A program made the translations under genes and the position numbers. 64,000 bases of DNA. Source: Arachis hypogaea. Taxonomy: Eukaryota > Streptophyta > Magnoliopsida > Fabales > Fabaceae. The stretch is taken from assembly GCF_003086295.3 (NCBI RefSeq), contig NC_092040.1, forward strand, positions 62,661,559 through 62,725,558, written 5' to 3'. The notes under the pieces are model-generated. The model did no database searches. It saw nothing but the letters and a program-made list of their open reading frames with translations, and was not told the DNA's origin. Position 1 is the stretch's first letter, and each line of letters begins with the position of its first letter. Shown in pieces: positions 43,416-54,745 of the stretch.

Positions 43416-45048
43416 TGGTGCACGAAATTGTAATCTCACTTCTTTATCACAACTTCGCACAACTAACCAGCAAGTGTACTGGGTCGTCCAAGTAATAAAC
43501 CTTATGCGAGTAAGGGTCGATCCCACAGAGATTGTTGGTATGAAGCAAGCTATGGTCACCTTGTAAATCTTAGTCAGGCAAACTCAAATGGATATGGGTG
43601 ATATACGAATAAAACATAAAGATAAAGATAGAGATACTTATGTAATTCATTGGTAGGGATTTCAGATAAGCGTATGAAGATGCTTGGTCCCTTCCGTCTC
43701 TCTGCTTTCCTACTGTCTTCATCCAATCCTTCTTACTCCTTTCCATGGCAAGCTTATGCAAGGGTTTCACCGTTGTCAGTGGCTACCTCCCATCCTCTCA
43801 GTGGAAATGTTCAACGCACCCTGTCACGGCACGGCTATCCATCTGTCGGTTCTCAATCAGGCCGGAATAGAATCCAGTGATTCTTTTGCGTCTGTCACTA
43901 ACGCCCCGCCCTCAGGAGTTTGAAGCTCGTCACAGTCATTCAATCATTGAATCCTACTCAGAATACCACAAACAAGGTTAGACCTTCCGGATTCTCTTGA
44001 ATGCCGCCATCAGTTCTAGCCTATACCACGAAGACTCTGATCTCACGGAATGGTTGGCTCGGTTGTCAGGCGAGCGCTCGGTTGTCAGGCGATCAACCAT
44101 GCATCGTGCATCAGGAATCCAAGAGATATCCACCCAATCTAAGGTAGAACGGAGGTGGTTGTCAGGCACACGTTCATGGGTGAGAATGATGATGAGTGTC
44201 ACGGATCATCACATTCATCAAGTTGAAGAACAAGTGGTATCTTAGAACAAGAACAAGCGGAATTGAATAGAAGAACAATAGTAATTGCATTAATACTCGA
44301 GGTACAGCAGAGCTCCACACCTTAATCTATGGTGTGTAGAAACTCCACCGTTGAAAATACATAAGTGATAATAGTGATCATTGGCTTCGGCCCCAGAGAG
44401 GGAACCAGAAGAGCCAAGATGATAATACAATAGTAAAAGGTCCTACTTATAGAAAACTAGTAGCCTAGGGTTTACAGATATGAGTAAATGACATAAAAAT
44501 CCATTTCCGGGCCCACTTGGTGTGTGCTTGGGCTGAGCATTGAAGCATTTTCGTGTAGAGACTCTTCTTGGAGTTAAACGCCAGCTTTGGTGCCAGTTTG
44601 GGCGTTTAACTCCCATTCTTGTGCCAGTTCCGGCGTTTAACGCTGGGAATTCTGAGGGTGACTTTGAATGCCGGTTTGGGCCATCAAATCTTGGGCAAAG
44701 TATGGACTATCATATATTGCTGGAAAGCCCAGGATGTCTACTTTCCAACGCCGTTGAGAGCGCGCCAATTGAGCTTCTGTAGCTCCAGAAAATCCACTTT
44801 GAGTGCAGGGAGGTCAGAATCCAACAGCATCTGCAGTCCTTTTTAGTCTCTGGATCAGATTTTTGCTCAGGTCCCTCAATTTCAGCCAGAAAATACCTGA
44901 AATCACAGAAAAACACACAAACTCATAGTAAAGTCCAAAAAGGTGAATTTTAACTAAAAACTAATAAAAATATACTAAAAACTAACTAGATCATACTAAA
45001 AACATACTAAAAACAATGCCAAAAAGCGTACAAATTATCCGCTCATCA
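43416..45048 (-). mobile_element. Element K: solo LTR of the N1/H group
   Basis: 1,633 bp; on the minus strand it runs TGATGAGCGGATAATTTG to TTCGTGCACCA. Target duplication TTAAC lies at 43411-43415 and 45049-45053. No internal sequence, PBS or second LTR, so the element was reduced by LTR-LTR recombination. It is closest to the N1 LTR. Open frames inside it are shared with other LTR copies and are not genes. Confidence 0.95.
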
Positions 45049-45053
45049 TTAAC

Positions 45054-46379
45054 CTAGTTAACGTGGGACTCTAACGTGAGACATAGGGGCACACTGGAAT
45101 GTTAGCGACAATGTTAAGTGTCACTAACATTCTCGAAGGTTGGCAAGGCCACGTTAGAAGCCACGTTAACCTAGTTAACGTGGGCTCTAACGTGAGGCAA
45201 AGGGGTACGTTGGAACGTTAGCGACATCTCGAACTCATACTTTCACTAAACGTTAACACCTCTAACGTCCTGAGCTAAAGTCTCTGCCCACTTCACACTT
45301 TCTCTCTGCAAGTAAAGCCAAGCCCAAATGAAGAAGAGAACTGCTTCAAACTCAAGATCCAAAGGCCTAAGACATGAAGAGCCAACTAGATGCTGAGAAG
45401 AGTGGTATATATAGGAGTAGCTTTGAATTATTTGAGGAGTTCTAGAAGTTGGAAAATAACACTACTCTCTATATTTTACTGTCTTATAGTTCCATGATGT
45501 ATTCTCCATCTTTGTTTTTATTTTCTAAAGCTATGAACAACTAAACCCCTTTCATTGGGTTAGGGAGCTCTGTTGTAATTTGATGGATCAATACTAGTTT
45601 TCGTTATTCTTCTTCTATCTTCTCTCTTGATTTTACTTGAAAGCTTTCGATCTTCATCCCATTGGGTAGTTCGCTTGGAAAAGAAACTATTCAAACTTGG
45701 ATCTCTTCTGAGCCTTGAAAGAGGAATGAAGAGATCAAGCTAGAAATGCTTTCTCATGCTGGACCAAATTGGGTTTGGATGTATATGTGACTATAATCCT
45801 CTCAATACTTGATTTGGGAAATGCATGTGGTATAATCAGTGACCACACTTCATCTCTTCTCATGAGCAATTGACCAAAGAATTGGCTATTGATCAAGATT
45901 TGAGAGATTGAATTGCAAGAAATTGTAATTCAATCAATTAAGATTGCCAAGGAGATCAATGAGTGCATTGATTAAGGAAGAGATGAAAATGAACTTGATC
46001 CGGAGAATTGCAACATCTTTTGTGCCCAATGAACTCCCCAATTCTGATCTCACCCATTCTCTTTAATTTCTGCGTTTACTTTCATGAGCAAACACCCCAT
46101 TCCCATTTACAATTCTGCAATTTACTTTCAGTCATTTACTTTCAGCCCTTTAATTCTAGCATTTACTTTTTCTGTCATTTACATTCCCGCCATTTTATTT
46201 TCTGCAAATCTCAACCCAAATTCTGAATTCGCTCAACTAGAACATTTATCTAATTAAAGTTGCTTGATCAATCAATCCCTGTGGGATTCGACCTCACTCT
46301 ATTGTGAGTTTTTACTTGACGACAAATTTGGTACACTTGCCGAAGGAAATTTGTTGAGAGACAGTTTCCACCTGCATCA
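45054..46379 (+). repeat. B 3' LTR, right part
   Basis: Resumes with CTAGTTAACGTGGG and ends CCTGCATCA at 46379, followed by GAACT. Matches the 5' LTR right part, with small indels. Confidence 0.93.
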
Positions 46380-46384
46380 GAACT

Positions 46385-47279
46385 TGTTTACCCCAAAATG
46401 ACTGAGCAAAACTATCACCCGGAGCCCCTTCTAGTCCTACCGACTCACATCGCTCCGATGGTGATGCCTCGCATTAAGTGGAGGCAATAGAGGTTTCTCA
46501 TGAGGCAACCAACGGAGGTCATCTTGTCCTGGGTGGTGGAGTTTTACTCCAACTACCACTCACCTCTTCTCACATCAATTTTCGTGCGCCGAAAGCAAGT
46601 ACCGATCACGGTGGAAGCCATCCAAGGAGTACATAAGACTGAGCCATTAGCGGACGGGTATGATGCCTATCAAGAAGTTTTGTCAGCACTATACAAATGT
46701 GGGTTCGATTGGAATGCGATTCTCCGAGTAATAGCCTTACTGGAAGCCTCTTGGATTCGAAGAACTATAAAGCAAAGGCCAAAGGGTATAGATGCACGTT
46801 TCCTCACTCAAGAAGCCGCAGCATGGGCCCAAATATTAGCTCACTATGTGCTTCCAAGCACCCATGGGTCATCCATCACCGCCGAGCTTGCTTTATTGGT
46901 TTGGTGCATCCTAACCGAAAAACCGGTCGACATCCCGCATGGCATCCGACAATCTATGGGGCGTATTCATGTTAAGGGAAACTTACCCTTTCCAGCTATA
47001 GTAACCGAATTAGTCGCAGCGGCCGGTGTGCACCGCAAGACCAAGGACCGGAAGGCCTCATCCCGGTCGACGGTGATGTTATCCCGACCAAGAGATGCCT
47101 CAAACCTCTGGTGGTTACCAAGGACCTTGGCATAGCCATTCCCACTTGCAACCCTCCTACTTCATTCGCACCATCAAAGTCATCCATCCAACGCCTTGAA
47201 GACCTTCACAAAAAGTTGGAACATTATGAGCAGCATAACCAACGCCGATATGCCCACGTGAAGAAGCTTCTAATTATTG
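46385..47279 (+). pseudogene. Element A 3' ORF, part 2
   Basis: Continues the frame of 14531-14709. TAG at 46488 is in frame. The ORF then runs 46500-47135 with VVEFYSNYHSP, RRKQVPITVEAI and VLPSTHGSSIT blocks that match the layout of the N1, H and B 3' proteins. A frameshift near 47060-47130 moves it to another frame, which encodes a coiled coil (LHKKLEHYEQHNQRR). Element C sequence begins at about 47280 and replaces an unknown amount. Confidence 0.78.
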
Positions 47280-47748
47280 TGAGGGTGGATGCTCTTTCAT
47301 TCCTTGGTGATACTTCCACCCACCATGAGGATAATGATATGAATCATTTTGTAGTGGTGGTTGGTATCCCTCATGATTCTCTTGCTCATCTTGGGGTTCT
47401 GAAGCAAATCTCCATGGATTGGAGTGCTCAGAATTTGTATCTTCTTGGTGATATTCCCAACCATCATTAGAATAATGACTTGAATCATATTGTGATGGTG
47501 GGCAATATCCCATGAAGTTTGTTTGATTAAAAGATGAGGTGAACTCCATTTGAATTTTGTAAAACACAACACCAATGAAAATTGAAATTCATGTCACAGA
47601 GAAAGAATTTTTTAGTGAGGCAAAAACACAAACACCTTGGTTTAAACTTAGAATAGAGAACAAAAAATAAAAAAATGCTTGATCTAGACTTTTCACCCAC
47701 TTAATCATTGTTGATCTAAATCAATCCCCGGCAACGGCGCCAAAAACT
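47280..47748 (-). repeat. C partial internal region, second copy
   Basis: Nearly identical to 52286-52748, including the start of the Y/H/Q-rich ORF. The left junction at about 47280 falls inside the ORF and abuts element A directly. Confidence 0.85.
47726..47742 (-). other. C primer binding site, left copy (tRNA-Asp)
   Basis: On the minus strand TGGCGCCGTTGCCGGGG, full match, six bases from the LTR end. Confidence 0.9.
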
Positions 47749-48658
47749 TGATGGTGTTTTTGTGGAAAAACGAATTTCCAAACACATAGATCTAACCGGC
47801 AAGTATACCAGGTCGCATCAAGTAGTAATAACTCACAAGAGTGAGGTTGATCCCACAGGGATTGATGGATCAAGCGACTTTAGTGGTTGATTAGTTTAGT
47901 CAAGCTAACATTGAAGTGAAATTGGATGAAATGTAGCTAACAGAAAGTAAAATAGCAGGGAATTTAAAGCTGCAGAATGTAAATGGCAGGAAACTTAAAG
48001 AGCAAGAAAAGTAAATGGACAAAATCTTAAATGACAAGAGAGGTAAATTGCATAAAAAATAAAGGGGCTGGGGTACTGGAAATTAAATAGAACAATAGAT
48101 CAGAACTCAAAACTCTTGTAGCAAGCTTTAATTGCAAGAAAGTAAATTGGGAGCAATGTAAATAGTGAAGCAAAACTGCAGTGAATCATAAGTTAGAGCA
48201 ATTGCAAAGGAATTAGAATTGTGCAGGAAATGTAAATGAGATTTGCGGCAAGCTTAATGTAAACTGACTTGAGGAACCAAACAGAAAGTAAAATGCAGCT
48301 CAATTGCAATAGCTAAAGGAAAGTTGAAGATCTCAGGGGTTGGATGAGAATAGAGAACAAGTCTAGATCTTACTCCCTTCCTTGATCCAACAGAAAACAA
48401 TTTTGCAGAAGAAAGAAGAATGGAAGTAGCAAATGAAAACTCAAATTCAATCCTCAATTTCTTAGAATTATGCAGCAAGGCAAAACAAAGAGAAATCTCA
48501 AAGGGAGAATGAAACAGAATTCCTTCAATTTTCCACCCAAGATTCAAACTCATAAAAGAAAAACTAAAGAGAGAGCTCTCTACTACTACTCCTAATGCTC
48601 CCTAGTGGAGCTAGCCTTCCTTCTAATGGAGCTCCCCTAACAAAGATGAAAACGATGC

Positions 48659-48666
48659 CTTATATA
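48659..48666 (-). promoter_or_regulatory. Candidate TATA box of C LTR
   Basis: TATATAAG on the minus strand, in GCCTATATAAGGC. Confidence 0.45.
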
Positions 48667-48876
48667 GGCTTTACAAAGTGACAGTGAGAAGGAAATTAAA
48701 ACAAAAATAAAAATCCTAATCTAATTGATTCTTGTGCCTTTGAGTCATGATAATGTGGGCTTTGCTTGCTTTGGATTTGAGGAGAAATGGGTTTAGTTGG
48801 CCTTGATTCAATTTGGAGAGGAATTGAATTTAAATGGAATTTTAGTTGAATTTTGGCCCATGTTGCTCCCAGGAGG

Positions 48877-48905
48877 CTGCTCTGCTCTTGTGGAGAGCAG
48901 AGCAG
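48877..48905 (-). repeat. Perfect hairpin in C LTR
   Basis: Arms CTGCTCTGCTCT and AGAGCAGAGCAG around a 5-base loop, identical at 53452-53480 in the other LTR. It is the paired-substitution counterpart of the G hairpin (loop CCACA on the element strand in both). Confidence 0.9.
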
Positions 48906-49656
48906 TGAAGCTTTGTGTGGGGATGCATGTTGCGTGCTGAGTATAGTGAGGCATCAGGATGCTGCCCTGCTCTTGTGGAGGACGGAGCAGTGGAGCCTTA
49001 CATGTGCATCCTTGCTTCCTTGGACCGTGTCATGATGCGTGCAACAAGTCCCTGGCCAAGTCATGCTCATGCTTGTGTGCGCCAAGGAGTGTGCTCTGCT
49101 CTCCTTGTGAGCAGTGCAATGGAGCTTCCATGGGGAGTGCCAAGTTCAAATCCCATGGAGTGCATTGCTTGGCTTTTTCTTTTTGCACCTAATTCACGCA
49201 TAAGGCTTGGCTTCCTAGAGATCCTTGGTTCGAAAATTGGTGGAGGAAGTTGCTGCAATTTTTCCTTGAATTTTCATGAAGAGAAGCACGACAATGCTCT
49301 CCAAAAGACTTCCTTGGTTTCCTTGTGTCTCCCTCTTCGAGCCTTGGTGGAAGCACTTTGGTTTATTTTTGCTTATTTTTGGCCCATAAAGATGCCTTTC
49401 ACTCATGCCTCAAGTTTTCGCCAAATATGGATTGCTATATATCGTTGGAAAGCTCTAAATGTTAGCTTTCCAACGCAACTAGAAGCACATCAATTGGACG
49501 TCTGTAGCTCAAGTTATAGCCCTTTGAAGTAGGCATGGTCATGTTGTGAGCGCCCAGATTTTAACTTAGCGAAAATTTGCTTCCAACCTCACTTTGTTTC
49601 ATCAATTTCTTGTATGAAAAAGCATAGAAAAAACATGACATGGTGACATGTCATCA

Positions 49657-49693
49657 CAACACCAAACTTAAACCTTGCTTGTCCCCAAGCAAG
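49657..49693 (-). promoter_or_regulatory. C 3' border: hairpin and plus-strand priming region
   Basis: On the minus strand a CTTGCTTG/CAAGCAAG hairpin (49674-49693), then TTTAAGTTTGGTGTTG next to the LTR. Confidence 0.6.
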
Positions 49694-51408
49694 AAAAGAA
49701 TCATGCAATAAAGATTGACAATCCAAGGTAAGAAGAATAGCAACTCAATGTTCATGGTTAGCTAGTTTTCTAAGCATGCTACAATCACAAAAGGGATGTA
49801 AATGATTGATGCTTCTATCTAGCTCAATTTATGAAATCCTTTTCTTATAATTCTTCCTTGAAACAAGCTTTTGATTGATTTTTTTTATTAGCTTCTCCTT
49901 TTGGGTGCTTTGCCCCATGAGTTGATAACAAAGCTACGACTTCTAAATGCTTTGTTTTCAAGTATTACCACTTGATACATAAGCACCACAAGAATTTAAT
50001 TAGAGGACTTCATTAAGCTCATTTTTCTTTTCTTTTCTTGACTCTCTAATCGTTGATGCTCAGAGCCTTGAGCTTTGAGGGAGTGCTTTTGCACTTGAGC
50101 CTAGCCTTGACTTCTAAGTGTTTTGTTTTCAAGCATTTGGCTTGATACATAAACACCACAAGCACTTAGCAAATAAATTGCCATTGGTACTCAGAGCCTT
50201 CAGCTTTCTCATTCTTTTCCTTTTTCTTTTCTTGCCCCTTTTTGCTTATTTTTTTTCAAGGTTTTCATGATTTTAAAAGATTTCACAAAATGTTCTAGAT
50301 GAAAACTTTAATTAAATAAAATCCAATGCAATTGAGCAACAATTAATCATACTAGCTTTCCAATACTTGTATGAACATGCTAAAATCTTCTTTAATTCCT
50401 TGTTTGTTTATGATCATGATGATTTACTGCTTTTGAACTCACAGAATTCAAGTTGGTAGTTATAATGCCACAGCAACATGTTACAAATCAAGATTCAAGC
50501 TATGCTTTATTCATACACACATGTAAATAGAGAAGATAAAGACAATCATAAAATTTATGTGCTGGAAACAAATGAGAAGAAAAGGAGCTCTACAACCTTG
50601 TAGTTCATCTTTATTGTTGTTGTCCTTTTTCTTATATTCTTCTTCTTTCCCTTGCCAAACTCAGAATGCTTGCTCATCCTCAAGCATCAATTAGAACAAT
50701 GGCTATGGGGCTAAGATGGATCATGAATGTCTTACACAATGAAATGTTAGTAGCACATATGTTTTAAGCAAGCAAAATGAAAGATAACAATCAAGGCACC
50801 AGAGACAGAGACATTTTGATTGCAAACATAAGAAGGTGAGCACAATACATTGCATAAAAAATAAGTGGCACACTAAACTTAGTGTGACACTTTCACTTGA
50901 AATTAATGCAAGTATCTAGTAAGCATTGGAACCAAATTTTGTTGCATAGCAACACCAAACTTAGAATGCAACCATATGTCAATTTATTTGAACTAAAACT
51001 AAACAAAAGAAACTGTTATTTGTTAAATATAATCACCAAATGAAGAGTCTGTCATGAATAAGGATGTCTTGGTGATGTATTAACAAAAATAGTTAATGAA
51101 AGAGAGCATTAAAAACAAGTAAATGAATGAAACAAAGAGAAAACAAAAATTATCCAACTAAGAAGAAGAAAAATAACACTGCAAAAGGCAATATGATTAT
51201 GCACATAAGTGATGTTGCTTGAATGATTTGCATAGAAAATAAGTGGTACACCAAACTTAGAATCTTGGTGTATCACTTTCATTTTTGATTTGATGCAATC
51301 ATCCAAAAATATTGAAAATAGTTGCACGACAACACCAAACATAGAATGTAATCATATGCCAATTTATTGAAATTTAAACAAAGCATGGAGAAGAAATGTA
51401 CCTACTGT
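49694..51408 (-). other. C internal non-coding region
   Basis: AT-rich; no supported gene on either strand. TAAGTTTGGTGTTG (minus) recurs near 50948 and TAAGTTTGGTGT near 51248. Confidence 0.6.
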
Positions 51409-52568
51409 CTACCTGTTCTTCACTTTCTTCCTCTTCTTCCAGTTTGTTAAGAGGAATGACCTCAAAGGGGGAGAAGATTCAACTAGTGTCCCTTGTCTTG
51501 GCCTCATCTCAGCAAGCTTCCTTTTGAATTTGGCTTGATTGAGCTTGCTTGCTGGTTTAGGGACAGAATTGGTGCTCTTGCTAGTTGCCTTCACTTCTTT
51601 GGATTCAAGACTTGGTTGCTGTGTGATTGTTGGAGTCTTCTTTTCATCAAGAGCCTCTTGTATTAGTGGTTCCCTGAGCCTTTCCTCTTTCTTCTTTACT
51701 TCACTTGAGTGTGAATTCTCTTGAGTACTTCCTCCATTTTTTCTTCATGATTTTCTATTAATTCCTTTGGGAGGGAATCTTTATGTTTCATTGTCACCTC
51801 TAGTAGCTTTTGTGATTGTAAAATCCTTGGCTCATGTCCCTCATCCTTTATTGCAATTTCACTTGCAACAGGGACCTTTTGTTCTTATTTTTCCACTTCC
51901 TTAAATTGGTCTTCATCCTCACTATTTGATGGTTCTAAGTTCCCCCTTGTTTGCTCTAAGGGCCCATTCATCTTCTTAAAGATGATTTCTTTCCAGGATT
52001 GGGATTGTGTGTATCTTTCCACGAGTTTTCTATGTATTTCAATGGCTTGGCATCAACTTTCTAAGGGTTCTTTGGACCATTGAAGGTAATCCTCGTCTGC
52101 TGGTTCAAGAGATGAAGGTTGAGAGTAATTTTGGTGACATGGATGTGTCGTGGTGAAGTTGTGTTGAGGGGTGTGGAATGAGTTGTGTGATTGATGGGAT
52201 GACTTGTATGGATTTTGGAGGAAACTTTGTGTTGAGGCATAATCAAGTGATGAAGAACTTTCAATTGAGAAACTGGGAACTGAGGGTGGATGCTCTTTCA
52301 TTCCTTGGTGATACTTCCATCCACTATGAGGATAATGATATGAATCATTTTGTAGTGGTGGTTGGTATCCCGCATGATTCTCTTGCTGATCTTGGGGTTC
52401 TGAAGCAAATCTCCATGGAATAGAGTGCTCAGAATTTGTATCTTCTTGGTGATATTCCCAACCATCATTAGAATAATGACTTGAATCATATTGTGATGGT
52501 GGGCAATATCCCATGAAGTTTGTTTGATTAAAAGATGAGGTGAACTCTATTTGAATTTTGTAAAACAC
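51409..52568 (-). pseudogene. C internal ORF remnant: Y/H/Q-rich repeat protein
   Basis: An ORF of 171 codons (52568-52053) is followed by decayed frames down to 51409, which include a basic end (KFKRKLAEMRPRQGT). The first ORF holds two copies of a repeat of about 30 residues built as GY.PP.Q.DS.HY...GW.YHQ, then an S/H/Q-rich tail. I do not recognise a known domain; it could be a low-complexity gag tail or an element-specific protein. No CCHC, protease or polymerase motif. Confidence 0.5.
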
Positions 52569-52726
52569 AAAACCAATGAAAATTGAAATTCATGTCACAG
52601 AGAAAGAATTTCTTAGTGTGGCAAAAACACAAACACCTTGGTTTCAACTTAGAACAGAGAACAAAAATAAAAAAAATGCTTGATCTAGACTTCTCACCCA
52701 CTTAATCATTATTGATCTAAATCAAT

Positions 52727-52742
52727 CCCGGCAACGGCGCCA
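52727..52742 (-). other. C primer binding site, right copy
   Basis: tRNA-Asp-type PBS on the minus strand with one C missing compared with the left copy. Confidence 0.85.
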
Positions 52743-52748
52743 AAAACT

Positions 52749-54561
52749 TGATGGTGTTTTTGTGGAAAAACGAATTTCCAAACACATAGATCTAACCGGC
52801 AAGTATACCGGGTCACATCAAGTAGTAATAACTCACAAGAGTGAGGTCGATCCCACAGGGATTGATGGATCAAGCAACTTTATTGGGTGATTAGTTTAGT
52901 CAAGCTAACATTGAAGTGAAATTGGATGAAATGTAACAAACAGAAAGTAAAATAGCAGTGAATTTAAAGCTACGGAATGTAAATGGCAGGAAACTTAAAG
53001 AGCAAGAAAAGTAAATGGACAAAATCTTAAATGACAAGAAAGGTAAATTGCATAAAAAATAAAGGGGTTGGGGTGCTGGAAATTAAATAGAACAATAGAT
53101 CAGAACTCAAAACTCTTGTAGCAAGCTTAAATTGCAGGAAAGTAAATTGGGAGCAATGTAAACAGTGAAGCAAAATTGCAGTGAATCGGAACTTAGAGCA
53201 GCCTTCCTTCTAATGGAGATCCCCTAACAAAGATGAAAATGATGCCTTATATAGGTTTACAAAGTGACAGTGAGAAGGAAAATAAAAATCCTAATCTAAT
53301 TGATTCTTGTGCCTTTGAGTCATGATAATGTGGGCTTTGCTTACTTTGGATTAGAGGAGAAATGGGTTTGGTTGGCCTTGATTCAATTTGGAGAGGAATT
53401 GAATTTAAATAGAATTTTAGTTGAATTTTGGCCCATGTTGCTCCCAGGAGGCTGCTCTGCTCTTGTGGAGAGCAGAGCAGTGAAGCTTTGTGTGGGGATG
53501 CATGTTGCGTGCTCAGTATAGTGAGGCATCAGGATGCTGCCCTGCTCTTGTGGAGGGCGGAGCAGTGGAGCCTTGCATGTGCATCCTTGCTTCCTTGGAC
53601 CGTGTCATGATGCGTGCAACAAGTCCCTGGCCGAGTCATGCTCATGCTTGTGTGCGCCAAGGAGTGTGCTCTGCTCTCCTTGTGAGCAGCGCAACGGAGC
53701 TTCCAAGAGGAGTGCCAAGTTCGAATCCCATGGAGTGCATTGCTTGGCTTTTTCTTCTTGGCACCTAATTCACGCATAAGGCTTGGCTTCCTAGACATCC
53801 TTGGTTCGAAACTCGGTGGAGGAAGTTGCTACAATTTTTCCTTGAATTTTAATGAAGAGAAGCACGACAATTCTCTCCAAGAGAGCACCCTGCTCTCCTT
53901 GAGAGCAGACTTCCTTAGTTTCCTTGTGTCAGACTTCCTTAGTTTCCTTGTGTCTCCCTCTTCGAGCCTTGGTGGAAGCACTTTGGTTTATTTTCGCTTA
54001 TTTTTGGCCCTTAAAGATGCCTTTCACTCATGCCTCAATTTTTCACCAAATATGGATTTCTATATATCGTTGGAAAGCTCTGAATGTCAGCTTTCCAACG
54101 CAACTAGAAGCACATCAATTGGACATCTGTAGCTCAAGTTATAGCCCGTTGAAGTAGGCATAGTCATGTTGTGAGCGCCCAGATTTTAACTTCGCGAAAA
54201 TTTGCTTCCAACCTCATTTTGTTTCATCAAGATATTGCCCTGCCCTTGGCAAGAGCAGGGCAATGTGCATGCTGGTTGCTTCCTCCTTTAATTTGGTCAT
54301 GGGCCACGCTTTTAAAAGCATGGCCTAAGGCTCCAAAGTGTGTCCCAACTTCAAAGTGTGCCCCAAAGCTCTTTTTTTCTCCTTTTTAGCTTATTTTGTG
54401 CTTCTTTGCTTCTTTTTCTTCTTATTTCCTACAAGATTTATAAAATTAAAAGATCAAGAAAATATTCCAATTAAGCACAAAAGCATTCAATATTTAAGCA
54501 CAAATCATCAATTTCTTGTATGAAAAAGCATAGAAAAACATGACATGGTGACATGTCATCA
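52749..54561 (-). repeat. C LTR, right copy
   Basis: 1,813 bp. It lacks about 400 bp found in the left copy (left about 48190-48610; the right junction lies near 53205). It keeps a segment (54231-54511) lost from the left copy, with an imperfect TTGCCCTGC/GCAGGGCAA hairpin. The 92-130 codon frames here are not genes. Confidence 0.9.
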
Positions 54562-54738
54562 TATCTCTACATTCTACCGCAACCTCAAGCAGAGATAGCA
54601 CTGATGAGGCAGATGGAGAACATTTCGGATCCGGCCATCTATTGTGCATCACTTATAGCACGGAGGACCGTGCTAAGTTTTAAGTGTGGGGAGGTCGGCC
54701 GACCGATCTCCGTAGGTAATACCCGAATAAACTTTTGA
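54562..54738 (+). pseudogene. Element A 3' ORF, part 3 (C-terminus)
   Basis: Open frame right after C (ILPQPQAEIALMRQM, then a hydrophilic tail) ending at TGA 54736. By position it is the end of the A 3' ORF. The link to part 2 cannot be shown in frame because C has removed sequence. Confidence 0.55.
54682..54694 (+). promoter_or_regulatory. Element A polypurine tract candidate
   Basis: AAGTGTGGGGAGG, purine-rich, lies at the end of the 3' ORF and before the 3' LTR. It overlaps the coding frame. Confidence 0.5.
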
Positions 54739-54745
54739 ATCTCTT

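Larger units (their letters stand above)
14710..46379 (+). mobile_element. Element B: non-autonomous LTR retrotransposon with ACGTTA-rich LTRs
   Basis: LTRs start TGATGCCAGGGCATC and end TTTCCACCTGCATCA (3' copy). Target duplication GAACT lies at 14705-14709 and 46380-46384. Without the nested elements G and K the element is about 11.3 kb, with LTRs of about 2,327 and 2,311 bp. It encodes gag-PR with an integrase-CTD-like end and a 3' ORF, but no RT or integrase core. Its two LTRs differ by several indels as well as substitutions, so it is older than G and H, as the nesting requires. Confidence 0.92.
47749..49656 (-). repeat. C LTR, left copy
   Basis: 1,908 bp; minus strand TGATGACATGTCACC to AAACACCATCA. 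Has a TATATAAG box (minus, 48659-48666) and a CTGCTCTGCTCT hairpin at 48877-48905. The 205-codon plus-strand frame at 48915 is an LTR artefact. It lacks 281 bp present in the right copy, a deletion between 7-bp TCATCAA repeats. Confidence 0.9.
47280..54561 (-). mobile_element. Element C: truncated tandem LTR retrotransposon, minus strand
   Basis: Read from right to left: LTR (54561-52749), PBS, internal region (52748-49657), LTR (49656-47749), PBS again, and a second partial internal region (47748-47280) matching 52748-52286. This LTR-int-LTR-int order, with two PBSs, marks a tandem array sharing LTRs; the third LTR and left end are lost. No left target duplication is visible. The internal region is only 3.1 kb, with no gag domain, RT or integrase recognisable, so C is non-autonomous and decayed. 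Confidence 0.85.

Noticed and set aside
48915..49532. 205-codon plus-strand ORF
   Set aside because: It is antisense to the C LTR; the other LTR copy breaks the frame, so there is no sign of coding selection.
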